A stretch of DNA of 64,000 nucleotides from NCBI RefSeq assembly GCF_001584165.1, contig NZ_CP013233.1, positions 2,736,620 through 2,800,619 on the forward strand. Reading direction: 5' to 3'. The notes beneath the pieces were generated by a model. The model was given only the letters and a program-made list of their open reading frames with translations. It was not told the DNA's origin and ran no database searches. Position numbers and translations under genes: made by a program. This stretch comes from Collimonas arenae (GTDB taxonomy: Bacteria; Pseudomonadota; Gammaproteobacteria; Burkholderiales; Burkholderiaceae_D). This document shows positions 9,285 through 18,423 of the stretch, piece after piece; position 1 is the first letter of the stretch, and every line of letters begins with the position of its first letter.

Positions 9285-11135
9285 TCAAATCACGCTTTCC
9301 CACGATGCGGACAGCCGCATCGCGCAATTGATGATGCCGACCATCGAATACGTCTGCGGAAAGTTTCCCCACATCTTGCCGGTCACCGGATGGGTGTCTT
9401 CCGACAGCAACCCAAGGTGATTACGGGCATCCAGCATTGCCTGGAATATTTCCCGCGCCTGCTCCTTGCGACCGATCCGCGCCAGCGCATCGATGCGCCA
9501 GAAGGTACAGATATTGAAGGCCGTTACCGGCAGGCCGAAATCGTCCGGCGCTTCGTAACGTCGCATGTAGGGTCCATCGCACAGATGCTTTTCGAGAGCC
9601 TCGACAGTCGAAATAAAACGCGGATCGCTTGGGGCGATCAGGCCGACTTCCACCATCAGCAAAACGCTGGCATCAAGGTCATGACCACCGAAACTTTCCA
9701 CGTAAGCCTGGCGATCTGCATTCCAGGCTTCGTTCAGGATGCGTTCGCCGATCAGGGCGGCCCGTTCGCTCCAATAAACGGCTCGTTCGGCCAGTTCGAG
9801 CTTGTTGGCGATCTTGGCGAGGCGATCGCATGCAGCCCAGCTCATCAACGCGGAAGAGGTGTGGATGCGCGAACGCGTGCGCAACTCCCACATGCCGGCA
9901 TCCGGCTGATCGTACAGGCTGAACGCGCTCTCCCCGACTGCCTCCAGATGCATGAACTGCTCGATGCCAGCCGGATGATGAAGCCGGCTGTCATGGAAGG
10001 CTTGCGCGGCGCCAAGAATGATGTTGCCGTAGACGTCATGCTGGAAATGTTCATGGGCCTGGTTGCCGACGCGCACCGGCGCATGGTTGTCGTAGCCTGG
10101 CAGATGATCGATTATCCGCTCCGGCAGTGCCTCCTCCAGGCCGATGCCATACAGCGGCTGAATATGCGCGCCGCCGGCCCGCACCACTATATTGGCCAGC
10201 CAGCGCAGATAATCTTCCATGGTCCCCAGTTCGGACAAGCTATTGAGTGCTCGTACCACGAAAAAGGCATCGCGCAGCCAACAATACCGATAATCCCAAT
10301 TGCGCGAGCTGCCCGGTGCTTCCGGGATGCTGGTGGTCATCGCGGCGATGATGGCGCCGGTATCTTCGTAGAGCGACAGCTTGAGCGTAATCGCCGCGCG
10401 GATCACGGTTGCCTGCCATTCCAGCGGCGTCGCCAGGCTACGGCTCCAGTTACGCCAATAGGTCAGCGTCTCTTGCTCGAAACTGCGGGCGGTATCGTTG
10501 ATGCCGCCATGCAGCGTGTCGTCCGGCCCGAGGATGAAATTGTAAGGACGGCTGATGACGAACGCGGTTTCATCCAGCAGATAGCTGAGTGGAGCATCGG
10601 TATTCAGACGCAGAGTCTGCTCCGACCCGATGTAACGCACATGGTTGCTGCCACGCGTGATGTCTGGCTTCTTGCTGCCCCATTCGAAACGCGGGCGCAA
10701 CAGTACGCGCAACCGCGGCGCCCCAATCAACGGCTGCAAACGACGCACCAGGGTCAGCGGCCTGAAATAACGGCTGCGGCTGAGGAAACGCGGTGCAAAA
10801 TCGGTAATTTCCACACCCTGGCCGAGGGTGTCATATAGACGCGTGTGCAGTACCGCGGTATTCGGTTCATACCATTGTTCGCTATGAGAAAAATTCTCCA
10901 GCTCGAAACTCCACAGGCTGCCGTTTTCACTAGGATCGAGCAAAGCGTTGAAAACCGGATCGCCGTCGAAGCGCGGCAGACAACACCAAACGATGCGTCC
11001 CAGCTTGTCGACGAGCGCACTGAAGGAGCAATTGCCGATGACCCCGAGATCGAGACTTGAAGTGGACGGTGGCGCAATGCTCACATTGGTAGTGATTGTG
11101 GCTGCAACCAGCGGTTCAATGGGGGGTTTTGTCAT
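9285..11135 (-). CDS. Glycoside hydrolase family 15 protein (glucoamylase/trehalase-like)
   Basis: The 616-residue cytoplasmic protein has an N-terminal beta-sandwich with the family opening LGVIGNCSFSALVDKLGRIVWCCLPRFD. The (alpha/alpha)6 domain has the substrate motif RNWDYRYCWLRDA, GYDNHAPVRVGNQAHEHFQHDVYG and the C-terminal EDTHPVTGKMWGNFPQTYS carrying a catalytic Glu. GH15 enzymes release glucose by inversion from alpha-glucosides; several bacterial members are trehalases. GAGGGA precedes ATG 11135. Its position between otsB and otsA, 59 and 67 bases from each, argues for a role in trehalose or maltooligosaccharide turnover. The substrate itself is not determinable here. Confidence 0.85.
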   Translation of the reverse strand: MTKPPIEPLVAATITTNVSIAPPSTSSLDLGVIGNCSFSALVDKLGRIVWCCLPRFDGDPVFNALLDPSENGSLWSFELENFSHSEQWYEPNTAVLHTRLYDTLGQGVEITDFAPRFLSRSRYFRPLTLVRRLQPLIGAPRLRVLLRPRFEWGSKKPDITRGSNHVRYIGSEQTLRLNTDAPLSYLLDETAFVISRPYNFILGPDDTLHGGINDTARSFEQETLTYWRNWSRSLATPLEWQATVIRAAITLKLSLYEDTGAIIAAMTTSIPEAPGSSRNWDYRYCWLRDAFFVVRALNSLSELGTMEDYLRWLANIVVRAGGAHIQPLYGIGLEEALPERIIDHLPGYDNHAPVRVGNQAHEHFQHDVYGNIILGAAQAFHDSRLHHPAGIEQFMHLEAVGESAFSLYDQPDAGMWELRTRSRIHTSSALMSWAACDRLAKIANKLELAERAVYWSERAALIGERILNEAWNADRQAYVESFGGHDLDASVLLMVEVGLIAPSDPRFISTVEALEKHLCDGPYMRRYEAPDDFGLPVTAFNICTFWRIDALARIGRKEQAREIFQAMLDARNHLGLLSEDTHPVTGKMWGNFPQTYSMVGIINCAMRLSASWESVI

Positions 11136-11194
11136 GACTTCCCTCGGTAGAGTTTATTGTTGATTCTGCGAGCCTGTTGCGCGTTCGCCCTCAA

Positions 11195-11938
11195 TCAATT
11201 GCTGACCGCTCCTAGCGCCTCCAGCAGCATGTTGCGTAGCGCATCGGGGTCAGCAAGACGCAAGCGTGCCTGACTGTGTCCCTCGCCGACCTTGATGCCG
11301 ATACCGCCAGCCGTTGCCGACTGCGCCCAGGAAAATGCGCTCTCATCGGTGATATCGTCGCCGACATACACCGGACGCCGCCCAGCAAACGGCGGCTCAC
11401 GCATGAACGCGGCAACTGCATCGCCCTTGCTGACATCGGCGCTGGTTGCTTCCACCACCATCTTGCCGTGCAACAGCTTGACTCCATCCAGCCCCATCAG
11501 CGCGCTGGACATCACCTGTATGCAAAGCTGCTCCAGTTGCGGAGCATGCCGGTAATGCAATGCCACCGCACCGCGCTTGATCTCCAGCCGCAGCCCGGGA
11601 TGCGCGTTAACAAATGGACTCAAGTGCGCCAGCAAGAACCCGGTATCCGGCGCAGGCTGCCTGACGACGCTTCCATCGGCACGCCGACGCTCCGCGCCAT
11701 GCACGCCGGCAGCCGCCAGAACCATCGGCGCCAAGAAGGAATCGATCTGTTCCAACGGACGGCCGCTGACAATCGCCAGCGCTCCTCCGGCAGCGCTTTG
11801 CAGGCGTTGCAATATCGTCATCAGACCGACCGGCAACACAACACTTTCCGGCTGAGGCGCAAGATCGACCAGGGTGCCGTCGAAATCCAGGAACAATGCG
11901 TCAGCGGCAGTGCTGTAGTAGCGATTTGGGGGAAGCAT
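11195..11938 (-). CDS. otsB: Trehalose-6-phosphate phosphatase
   Basis: OtsB is a HAD-superfamily phosphatase making free trehalose. It has DFDGTLVD (nucleophile Asp18, acid Asp20), IVSGRPLEQID, KGDAVAAF and VYVGDDITDESAF, covering all HAD motifs in 247 residues. I placed the start at ATG 11938 (MLPPNRYYS), just before the conserved domain. The Shine-Dalgarno there is weak and the frame stays open upstream, so a longer N terminus is possible. First gene of the otsB-GH15-otsA group. Confidence 0.85.
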   Translation of the reverse strand: MLPPNRYYSTAADALFLDFDGTLVDLAPQPESVVLPVGLMTILQRLQSAAGGALAIVSGRPLEQIDSFLAPMVLAAAGVHGAERRRADGSVVRQPAPDTGFLLAHLSPFVNAHPGLRLEIKRGAVALHYRHAPQLEQLCIQVMSSALMGLDGVKLLHGKMVVEATSADVSKGDAVAAFMREPPFAGRRPVYVGDDITDESAFSWAQSATAGGIGIKVGEGHSQARLRLADPDALRNMLLEALGAVSN

Positions 11939-12081
11939 GGAAGGTATGGCGGTTTTAGGGAAAATTAGTTCCCCCTTATGGAAAGGGCAGGCGCAGCCCG
12001 GCTGTTGCCGCCGCAACAACCATGGCCGACTTGCATCCAAGCGTTGGCATTGGACGCACCGCCTTTTTATGACGCGGCGAG

Positions 12082-12300
12082 TTAACGCTTGCCTGCCTGG
12101 TTGCCGATCACGCCGCCGACCGCTGCGCCGCCAACGGTGCCCAAGGCGCTGCCGCCTGTGAGGACAGCACCGCCGACTGCGCCTATGCCAGCGCCGACCG
12201 CAGTGTCCTGCCCTCGCCTCGACATGCCGTCGCAGGCACTTAAGCCAAACATCAGCATGACGACTGCCGAACCAGTCAGAAATCTTTGCATCGTTTTCAT
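12082..12300 (-). CDS. Glycine-zipper lipoprotein (OsmB-like)
   Basis: The protein has 72 residues: a lipoprotein signal with lipobox LSAC (Cys23), then a long glycine-zipper hairpin (GAGIGAVGGAVLTGG, GGAAVGGVIGNQAG). Such proteins sit in or near the outer membrane and are often osmotic- or stress-induced. GAGGTG precedes the ATG. Its position next to the trehalose genes fits a stress theme, but this is inference. Confidence 0.7.
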   Translation of the reverse strand: MKTMQRFLTGSAVVMLMFGLSACDGMSRRGQDTAVGAGIGAVGGAVLTGGSALGTVGGAAVGGVIGNQAGKR

Positions 12301-12414
12301 TTTTTCACCTCTTTATCAAGTCGTGACTTCAAATTACACGCGCTTCGTTTCGCTGTATGTTCGATAGGCCACATACGCGAACGATCTTTATGCGATGCGA
12401 CGTACGTCACTGAA

Positions 12415-12434
12415 AGCAACCGATAGCAACCGAT
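12415..12434. repeat. Tandem 10-base direct repeat
   Basis: AGCAACCGAT occurs twice back to back in the region between the divergent glycine-zipper and Crp-type genes. A 10-base period puts both copies on one helix face, so it could be a regulator site, but it may be chance. Confidence 0.3.
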
Positions 12435-12599
12435 GCCGAAATGTCGTTTTCTCAACATTTAAAAAGTTGCCAATGTGTCCGCCCAGACTGGTGTCGGTGC
12501 AATCCTACAAACGAATCAGGCAAGCGCCGATCCCGCGATGCCGCACGTGCGGCGATGATGGACCCATGGTTTGACAGGACATCATCAAAGGAGGCGGAG

Positions 12600-13472
12600 A
12601 TGGCTTACGTACTGAATCGCATTGAGACCGGGCGCGAAGAAGCGGCAAATGACGTCGCTCCTCATGTCGCAACCAAGGGCCCGCCCGAGAGAAAGATAGG
12701 CGGAGAATTGCATGCCGATTCTGAAAAAAAACTGGCTACGTTACGGATTGCCGGTTTGCACGGACATAATCCGTTGCAAAACCACCTGCTCGCGGCGCTG
12801 CCTGCCGAGGACTTCAAGCGCCTTCTACCCAATCTGGAATTTGTCGCGATGCCGCTGGGCATGACCGTATGTGAAGCCGGCTGCCAGATGCGTCATCTCT
12901 ACTTCCTGACCAGCAGCATCGTGTCGCTGCTGCATGACATGAAAGACGGCAGTTCAGCAGAAACCGCCGTTATCGGGAACGAAGGTGTGGCGGGCATCGC
13001 ATTGTTCATGGGCGGCGGCGAGAACCAGAATCGCGCCACGGTAAAAAGCGCCGGGTATGGTTTTCGTCTCAAGGCAAGCATTCTGAACGAAGAGTTCAAC
13101 CGGGGAGGCGCCCTGCAACAACTGCTACTGCGGTACACACAGGCACTGATCACGCAAATGTCGCAAACGGCGGTATGCAACCGCCACCATAGCGTGCCGC
13201 AGCAACTGTGCCGCTCGTTGCTGCTGACACTGGACCGGCTGCCAAGCAACGAAATCTGCGTCACCCAAAGCCTGATCGCGTCGATGCTGGGCGTGCGGCG
13301 CGAATCGATTGCGGAAGCCGCGGCCAAACTGCAAAGCGATGGCCTGATTCAATATGCGCGCGGACACATGACAATATTGAATCGACGCGGCCTGGAAGCA
13401 CGCGCCTGCGAATGCTACAGCGGCTTGAAGCAGGACTACCGGCAGCTATTTCCGCCTGCGCGCATTTCCTGA
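12600..13472 (+). CDS. Crp/Fnr-family transcriptional regulator
   Basis: The protein has 290 residues, starting at ATG 12600 after AGGAGG. About 55 N-terminal residues of unclear function precede a cyclic-nucleotide-binding-like beta-roll (FVAMPLGMTVCEAGCQMRHLYFLTSSIVSLL, then AETAVIGNEGVAGIALFMGG). The C-terminal winged helix reads ICVTQSLIASMLGVRRESIAEAAAKLQSDGLIQYARGHMTI. No Fnr-type cysteine cluster is visible. This subgroup is common in Burkholderiales and usually of unknown ligand. It lies 180 bases upstream of a sugar ABC operon and could regulate it. Confidence 0.8.
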   Translation: MAYVLNRIETGREEAANDVAPHVATKGPPERKIGGELHADSEKKLATLRIAGLHGHNPLQNHLLAALPAEDFKRLLPNLEFVAMPLGMTVCEAGCQMRHLYFLTSSIVSLLHDMKDGSSAETAVIGNEGVAGIALFMGGGENQNRATVKSAGYGFRLKASILNEEFNRGGALQQLLLRYTQALITQMSQTAVCNRHHSVPQQLCRSLLLTLDRLPSNEICVTQSLIASMLGVRRESIAEAAAKLQSDGLIQYARGHMTILNRRGLEARACECYSGLKQDYRQLFPPARIS

Positions 13473-13567
13473 GCTGGCAAGCGACAGCCCGGGGCTGCCG
13501 CAAATCCGTCATTGCTCCTGACTCCAACAGATATCCAAACATGTATTGCTGTGGCGAAAAATTTCAT

Positions 13568-13596
13568 TTGATAGTTGCTTGCAACCCTCCTAGTAT
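13568..13596 (+). promoter_or_regulatory. Predicted sigma-70 promoter of the ytfQ operon
   Basis: TTGATA (13568-13573) and TAGTAT (13591-13596) are separated by 17 bases, the optimal spacing. Transcription would start near 13603, giving a leader of about 50 bases before ytfQ. It lies downstream of the Crp-type gene, so the ABC genes can be expressed independently. Confidence 0.5.
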
Positions 13597-13651
13597 GGTC
13601 CGCGCATCCAAAAATACGTTTTACTTACTAAAAAACCAATGGAGACAAGCA

Positions 13652-14620
13652 ATGACCATCACACGCAGATCAATATTGAACGCCGCCTTGTCCCTGGGCC
13701 TGGGGCTGGCAGCCGCTTCCAGTGCTTTTGCAGACAAACCGCTGGTGCTGGGGTTCTCCCAAGTGGGTGCCGAAAGTGAATGGCGCACTGCGAACACCGC
13801 GTCGATCAAGGACGCCGCAAAGCAGGCTGGTGTCACGTTGAAATTCGCCGATGCCCAGCAAAAACAGGAGAACCAGGTCAAGGCTATCCGCTCTTTCATC
13901 GCCCAAAAAGTTGACGTGATTGCCTTCTCGCCGGTGGTGGAATCCGGCTGGGATACCGTGTTGCGCGAAGCAAAAGCCGCCAAGATCCCGGTCATCCTGA
14001 CTGACCGTGCAGTCAACGTCAGCGACAAATCCTTGTACGTCACCTTCATCGGCTCCGACTTCGTCGAAGAAGGCCGCCGTGCTGGGCGCTGGCTGCTGGA
14101 ACGCGCCAAGACCATGCCTGCCGGCGACATCAACATCGTTGAGTTGCAAGGTACCGTCGGCTCGGCACCTGCGATCGACCGCAAGGCCGGCTTCGCCGAA
14201 ACCATCGCCGCCAATCCGCACCTGAAGATCATCCGCTCGCAAACCGGTGACTTTACGCGTGCCAAAGGCAAGGAAGTCATGGAGGCCTTCCTCAAGACCG
14301 ACGGCAAGAAAATCAATGTCTTGTATGCACATAACGACGACATGGCGATCGGCGCGATCCAGGCCATCGAAGAAGCCGGCTTGAAGCCAGGCGTCGACAT
14401 CCTGGTGATATCGGTCGACGGCGTCAAAGGCGCATTCGAGGCGATGATGGCCGGCAAGCTCAACGTGACGGTCGAATGCAGTCCTCTTCTCGGGCCGCAG
14501 CTGATGAAAATCGCCAAACAGGTGGTCGCCGGCGAAACCGTGCCGAAGCGCATTACGACTGAAGAAGGCGTGTTCCCGGCTGAAGTGGCGGCCAAGGAAT
14601 TCCCAAATCGCAAATACTAG
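13652..14620 (+). CDS. ytfQ: Periplasmic sugar-binding protein, galactofuranose type
   Basis: The 322-residue protein has a signal peptide ending AFA (residue 27). The type I periplasmic-binding fold shows LVLGFSQVGAESEWRTANTAS, IRSFIAQKVDVIAFSPVVESGWD, VILTDR, TRAKGKEVMEAFLK and LYAHNDDMAIGAIQAIEEAG. These are hallmarks of YtfQ, which delivers galactofuranose or related sugars to YtfRT-YjfF. GGAG precedes ATG 13652. First gene of ytfQ-ytfR-ytfT-yjfF. The exact sugar is inferred only from homology and gene order. Confidence 0.85.
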   Translation: MTITRRSILNAALSLGLGLAAASSAFADKPLVLGFSQVGAESEWRTANTASIKDAAKQAGVTLKFADAQQKQENQVKAIRSFIAQKVDVIAFSPVVESGWDTVLREAKAAKIPVILTDRAVNVSDKSLYVTFIGSDFVEEGRRAGRWLLERAKTMPAGDINIVELQGTVGSAPAIDRKAGFAETIAANPHLKIIRSQTGDFTRAKGKEVMEAFLKTDGKKINVLYAHNDDMAIGAIQAIEEAGLKPGVDILVISVDGVKGAFEAMMAGKLNVTVECSPLLGPQLMKIAKQVVAGETVPKRITTEEGVFPAEVAAKEFPNRKY

Positions 14621-14645
14621 GCACATACTAGTTTGAGCGCACGTA

Positions 14646-14673
14646 GCGGCGAACGAATCAAATTGTTCGCCGC
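14646..14673 (+). terminator. Stem-loop after ytfQ (attenuator-like)
   Basis: GCGGCGAAC (14646-14654) pairs exactly with GTTCGCCGC (14665-14673) around a 10-base loop and is followed by GATTTTC. The T run is weak, so partial termination or 3'-end protection of ytfQ mRNA is more likely than full termination. Confidence 0.5.
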
Positions 14674-14684
14674 GATTTTCGTAT

Positions 14685-14706
14685 CCGGTGAATTTGTATT
14701 CACCGG
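14685..14706 (+). promoter_or_regulatory. Second perfect stem-loop between ytfQ and ytfR
   Basis: CCGGTGAAT (14685-14693) pairs exactly with ATTCACCGG (14698-14706) around a 4-base loop. Together with the stem at 14646 it puts two hairpins between the binding-protein gene and the ATPase gene, a layout that often lets the binding protein be made in excess. Confidence 0.5.
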
Positions 14707-14739
14707 GATTCAGTGCGGAAAACCAGGGATCGCAACGGC

Positions 14740-16290
14740 ATGGCTACAACGGCAACAAACACGGCTCGACAAGCAAAAAACGGTATCGCACCGACACTGG
14801 AACTGAACGGCATATATAAGGCATTTGGCGGCGTCAAAGCGCTGAGCGATGTCAGTTTGCGTCTTTACCCAGGCGAGGTACATACGCTGATGGGACAAAA
14901 CGGCGCTGGCAAATCCACACTCATCAAGGTTCTGACCGGGGTCCACATACCTGAACACGGCACGATACGCCTGAATGGGAGAGAGGTGCGCCCCACGTCC
15001 ACGCTGGAAGCCCAACATCTTGGCATCAGCACGGTCTATCAGGAGGTCAACCTCTGCCCCAACCTGTCGGTGGCAGAAAACATTTTTATTGGCCGTTACC
15101 CGACCAAATTTGGCGCCATCGACTGGAAAACCATGCAGCGCCAGGCGCAACGCCTGCTGGGCGATTTGCAGATTGACATCGATGTCACGGCTCCGCTTTC
15201 CCGATATCCATTGGCGATTCAGCAGATGGTGGCGATTTCACGCGCACTGAGCGTTTCCGCCAAGGTCTTGATTCTCGACGAACCGACCTCCAGTCTCGAC
15301 GAAGCCGAAGTACAGCTGCTGTTCAGCGTGCTGCGCAAGTTGCGGGAACAAGGCATGGCAATTCTGTTTGTCACGCATTTCCTTGAACAGACCTATGACA
15401 TCTCGGACCGCATTACCGTGTTGCGCAACGGCGTCCTGGAAGGCGAATATCGTGTAGATGAATTAACGCGGCTGGAATTGGTCAATAAAATGGTCGGTTC
15501 GCAGATGCAGTCGGAAGTCCAGGCGCCAGATGCCGCCACCGGCCTGCGCGACAACGCAGAAATCGTCCTGCAGGCACGCGGACTGGGGCGCAAAGGCATC
15601 CTCGCTCCGCTGGATCTGGATCTGCGCGCAGGCGAGGTGTACGGCCTGTGCGGCTTGCTCGGCTCCGGTCGTACCGAGACGGCCCGATTGCTGTTCGGCG
15701 CCGACAAGGCGGACAGCGGCGCCATCAGCATCAAAGACAAGCCGCTCGGGAAATTTGGTTCGCCGCGCGAGGCCATCGCAGCCGGGATCGGCTTTTGCTC
15801 CGAAGACCGGAAACAGGAAGGCGCGATACTGGAATTGTCCGTGCGCGAAAACATCATTCTCGGACTGCAGGCGCGCGCTGGCCTGTTACGGGTGATTCCG
15901 CGCAAGCGGCAACAGGCAATCGCCGCCGATTACGTGAAATGGCTGGGTATCAAAACCCCGGATATCGAAACACCGATCAGTTCTCTGTCCGGCGGCAACC
16001 AGCAAAAGGCTTTACTGGCGCGCTGGCTGGCTACCGATCCGGTCATACTGATTCTCGACGAACCGACACGCGGCATCGATGTGCGTGCCAAGCAGGAGAT
16101 CATGGACCACGTCATCGCCTTGTGCCGCAAGGGCATGGCGATCCTGTTCATTTCTTCCGAAATCTCCGAAGTATTACGCTGCAGCGACCGCATGCTGGTG
16201 CTGCGCGACCGCGAACCTTGTGGCGAATACCTGCGCGGAGAACTCGACGACGACTCGGTACTGCAAGTCATCGCAGGGGAATGCGAATGA
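14740..16290 (+). CDS. ytfR: Sugar ABC transporter ATPase (two nucleotide-binding domains)
   Basis: The 516-residue fused ATPase has a first Walker A GQNGAGKST (residues 52-60), Q-loop YQEVNL and Walker B VLILDEPTSSLDE. The second domain has the degenerate P-loop GLLGSGRTE, signature LSGGNQQK and Walker B VILILDEPTRGID, as usual in the sugar (CUT2) class. ATG 14740 starts directly before the domain; a GTG at 14713 is possible. Its last four bases overlap the start of ytfT (ATGA). Confidence 0.88.
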   Translation: MATTATNTARQAKNGIAPTLELNGIYKAFGGVKALSDVSLRLYPGEVHTLMGQNGAGKSTLIKVLTGVHIPEHGTIRLNGREVRPTSTLEAQHLGISTVYQEVNLCPNLSVAENIFIGRYPTKFGAIDWKTMQRQAQRLLGDLQIDIDVTAPLSRYPLAIQQMVAISRALSVSAKVLILDEPTSSLDEAEVQLLFSVLRKLREQGMAILFVTHFLEQTYDISDRITVLRNGVLEGEYRVDELTRLELVNKMVGSQMQSEVQAPDAATGLRDNAEIVLQARGLGRKGILAPLDLDLRAGEVYGLCGLLGSGRTETARLLFGADKADSGAISIKDKPLGKFGSPREAIAAGIGFCSEDRKQEGAILELSVRENIILGLQARAGLLRVIPRKRQQAIAADYVKWLGIKTPDIETPISSLSGGNQQKALLARWLATDPVILILDEPTRGIDVRAKQEIMDHVIALCRKGMAILFISSEISEVLRCSDRMLVLRDREPCGEYLRGELDDDSVLQVIAGECE

Positions 16291-17411
16291 GCACTCCCAT
16301 GCACACCCAACCCATCTCAGAGGCCGAATTGAGCAGCGCTGCAAGCAACACTCCGCAACCCCTTCCGTCTCGCCTGTCACACACGTTGCGGCATCCTTTG
16401 ATACGCCCGCTGGCTGCCCTGGCGCTGCTGCTGGCAATCGACTTCTTCGTGATCCCTGGATTTTTCCGAATGGAATGGAAGGACGGCCATCTGTATGGCA
16501 GCCTGATCGATATCGTCAACCGCGCCGCGCCACTGATACTGACTGCACTCGGCATGACACTGGTGATTGCCACGCGCGGCATCGATATTTCAGTCGGCGC
16601 AGTAGTGGCGATTTCCGGCACGGTCATCGCGCTACTGATCGGCGGCAATGTCGAAATGCATAATGGCGTACCGCAATATGTCAGTCAGATTCCCATGGGT
16701 TGGGCCATAGCGGCCGCCATGGGCGCAGCCATCCTGTGCGGCGCCTGGAACGGCTTCCTGGTGGCGACGCTGGGCCTGCAACCGATCATTGCCACCCTGA
16801 TCCTGATGGTCGGCGGGCGCGGCCTGGCACAGCTGCTGACTGACGGCCAGATCATTACGGTCTACTACAAGCCGTTCTTTTATCTCGGTAGCGGCTACCT
16901 GTTCGGACTACCGTTCTCATTGTTCATTGCCATCGGCGTGTTCCTGATCGTTGCGCTGTTGATGCGCAAGACCGCGCTGGGCCTGTTCATCCAGGCCGTC
17001 GGCATCAATCCGGTGGCTGCGCGGCTGGCCGGCATCAGGACTGCGGCATTGATATTTTTCGTGTATATCTTTTGCAGTGCCTGCGCTGGCGTCGCCGGAT
17101 TGCTGATCAGCTCCAACATCAAGAGCGCGGATGCCAACAATGCCGGTCTGCTACTCGAACTGGATGCCATCCTGGCAGTCACCCTGGGCGGCACGTCGCT
17201 GGCGGGTGGCAAATTCAGCCTGGTCGGCAGCGTCATCGGCGCCTTGATCATCCAGACACTCACCTACACGATATATTCGATGGGCGTACCGCCGGAAGTC
17301 AACATGGTAGTGAAATCGATCGTGGTGTTTGCGGTATGCCTGTCGCAATCGCCGGAGTTTCGTCATTTATGGAAGAGGCTGTTTGGCGCCTCTGCGCAGG
17401 AAAAACAATGA
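16287..17411 (+). CDS. ytfT: Sugar ABC transporter permease
   Basis: The 374-residue CUT2-class permease has about ten hydrophobic segments and the family motif LVIATRGIDISVGAVVAISG, with LGLQPIIATLILMVGGRGLAQLL and LAVTLGGTSLAGGKFSL downstream. ATG 16287 overlaps the ytfR stop as ATGA, and its own stop overlaps yjfF in the same way, implying translational coupling. It would pair with YjfF to form the membrane channel. Confidence 0.87.
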   Translation: MSTPMHTQPISEAELSSAASNTPQPLPSRLSHTLRHPLIRPLAALALLLAIDFFVIPGFFRMEWKDGHLYGSLIDIVNRAAPLILTALGMTLVIATRGIDISVGAVVAISGTVIALLIGGNVEMHNGVPQYVSQIPMGWAIAAAMGAAILCGAWNGFLVATLGLQPIIATLILMVGGRGLAQLLTDGQIITVYYKPFFYLGSGYLFGLPFSLFIAIGVFLIVALLMRKTALGLFIQAVGINPVAARLAGIRTAALIFFVYIFCSACAGVAGLLISSNIKSADANNAGLLLELDAILAVTLGGTSLAGGKFSLVGSVIGALIIQTLTYTIYSMGVPPEVNMVVKSIVVFAVCLSQSPEFRHLWKRLFGASAQEKQ

Positions 17412-18412
17412 AAATACTACGCTCCTCGCTGGCGTCCCCCTACTTCACGTCACTGGCGACCGTCGCCTTGCTGGTCCTGATGTTCGGCATGGGATCTTTC
17501 GCTTACACCGGATTCTTTTCGTTGCAAGTGATATTGAATTTATTGATCGACAATGCCTTCCTGCTGGTGATTGCGATCGGCATGACCTTCGTCATCCTGT
17601 CCGGCGGCATCGATTTATCGGTCGGCTCGGTGCTGGCGCTGACGACAATGATTTCTGCTTACCTGCTGCAATCCTGGCACTGGCCGCCGCTGCTGGTGAT
17701 TGCTTGCGTGCTGTTGATCGGCAGCTGCTTCGGCGCGTTGATGGGCGCCCTCATCCATTTTTTCAAGTTGCAGGCATTCATCGTGACCCTGGCTGGCATG
17801 TTCCTGGCGCGCGGGTTGTGCTACCTGATCAGCATCAATTCAATCACCATCGATCAGCCGTTGTACGTGGAATTGTCGCAGGCGCGGCTGGGCATTCTGG
17901 GTGCGTTCATTTCGCCCAGCGTGGTGATAGCCATGCTAATGCTTGCGCTGGCCATCTACTTGGCGCATTACACTCGCTTCGGCCGCGCAGTGTATGCCAT
18001 CGGCGGCAATGAGCAATCGGCGCTGCTGATGGGCCTGCCGGTCGGCCGCACCAAAGTGCTGGTGTACGCGTTCAGTGGCTTCTGTGCTGCCCTGGCGGGA
18101 GTTTTGTTCTCGTTTTACATGCTGTCCGGTTACGGCTTGCATGCACAAGGAACTGAGCTGGATGCGATTGCTGCCGTGGTGATTGGCGGCACATTGTTGA
18201 GCGGCGGCTACGGCTACGTGGCGGGCACTCTGACTGGCGTGTTGATACTCGGCGTGATCCAGACATTGATCGCGTTCGATGGCAGTTTGAGTTCGTGGTG
18301 GACCAAAATCGTCATCGGCGCGCTGCTGTTCATCTTCTGTGTGGCCCAACGCCTGATGTCAATGAGCGCGGGCGGCATTGGCTCCGCGTCGCCGGTATCG
18401 AAAGCCGCGTAA
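17408..18412 (+). CDS. yjfF: Sugar ABC transporter permease
   Basis: The 334-residue second permease of the importer has the CUT2 motif FVILSGGIDLSVGSVLALTTM, then FIVTLAGMFLARGLCYLISINSI and AAVVIGGTLLSGGYGYVAGTLTG. It starts in an ATGA overlap with ytfT. Having two different permease genes after a fused ATPase is the galactofuranose-transporter arrangement known from E. coli ytfQRT-yjfF. Last gene of the operon; an araC-like gene converges 11 bases further on. Confidence 0.87.
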   Translation: MKILRSSLASPYFTSLATVALLVLMFGMGSFAYTGFFSLQVILNLLIDNAFLLVIAIGMTFVILSGGIDLSVGSVLALTTMISAYLLQSWHWPPLLVIACVLLIGSCFGALMGALIHFFKLQAFIVTLAGMFLARGLCYLISINSITIDQPLYVELSQARLGILGAFISPSVVIAMLMLALAIYLAHYTRFGRAVYAIGGNEQSALLMGLPVGRTKVLVYAFSGFCAALAGVLFSFYMLSGYGLHAQGTELDAIAAVVIGGTLLSGGYGYVAGTLTGVLILGVIQTLIAFDGSLSSWWTKIVIGALLFIFCVAQRLMSMSAGGIGSASPVSKAA

Positions 18413-18423
18413 TGCACATCCGC

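Noticed and set aside
9033..10838. 601-codon open frame on the plus strand
   Set aside because: It lies antisense to the GH15 gene, which has clear family motifs; the plus-strand product has no recognisable pattern and is an effect of high GC.
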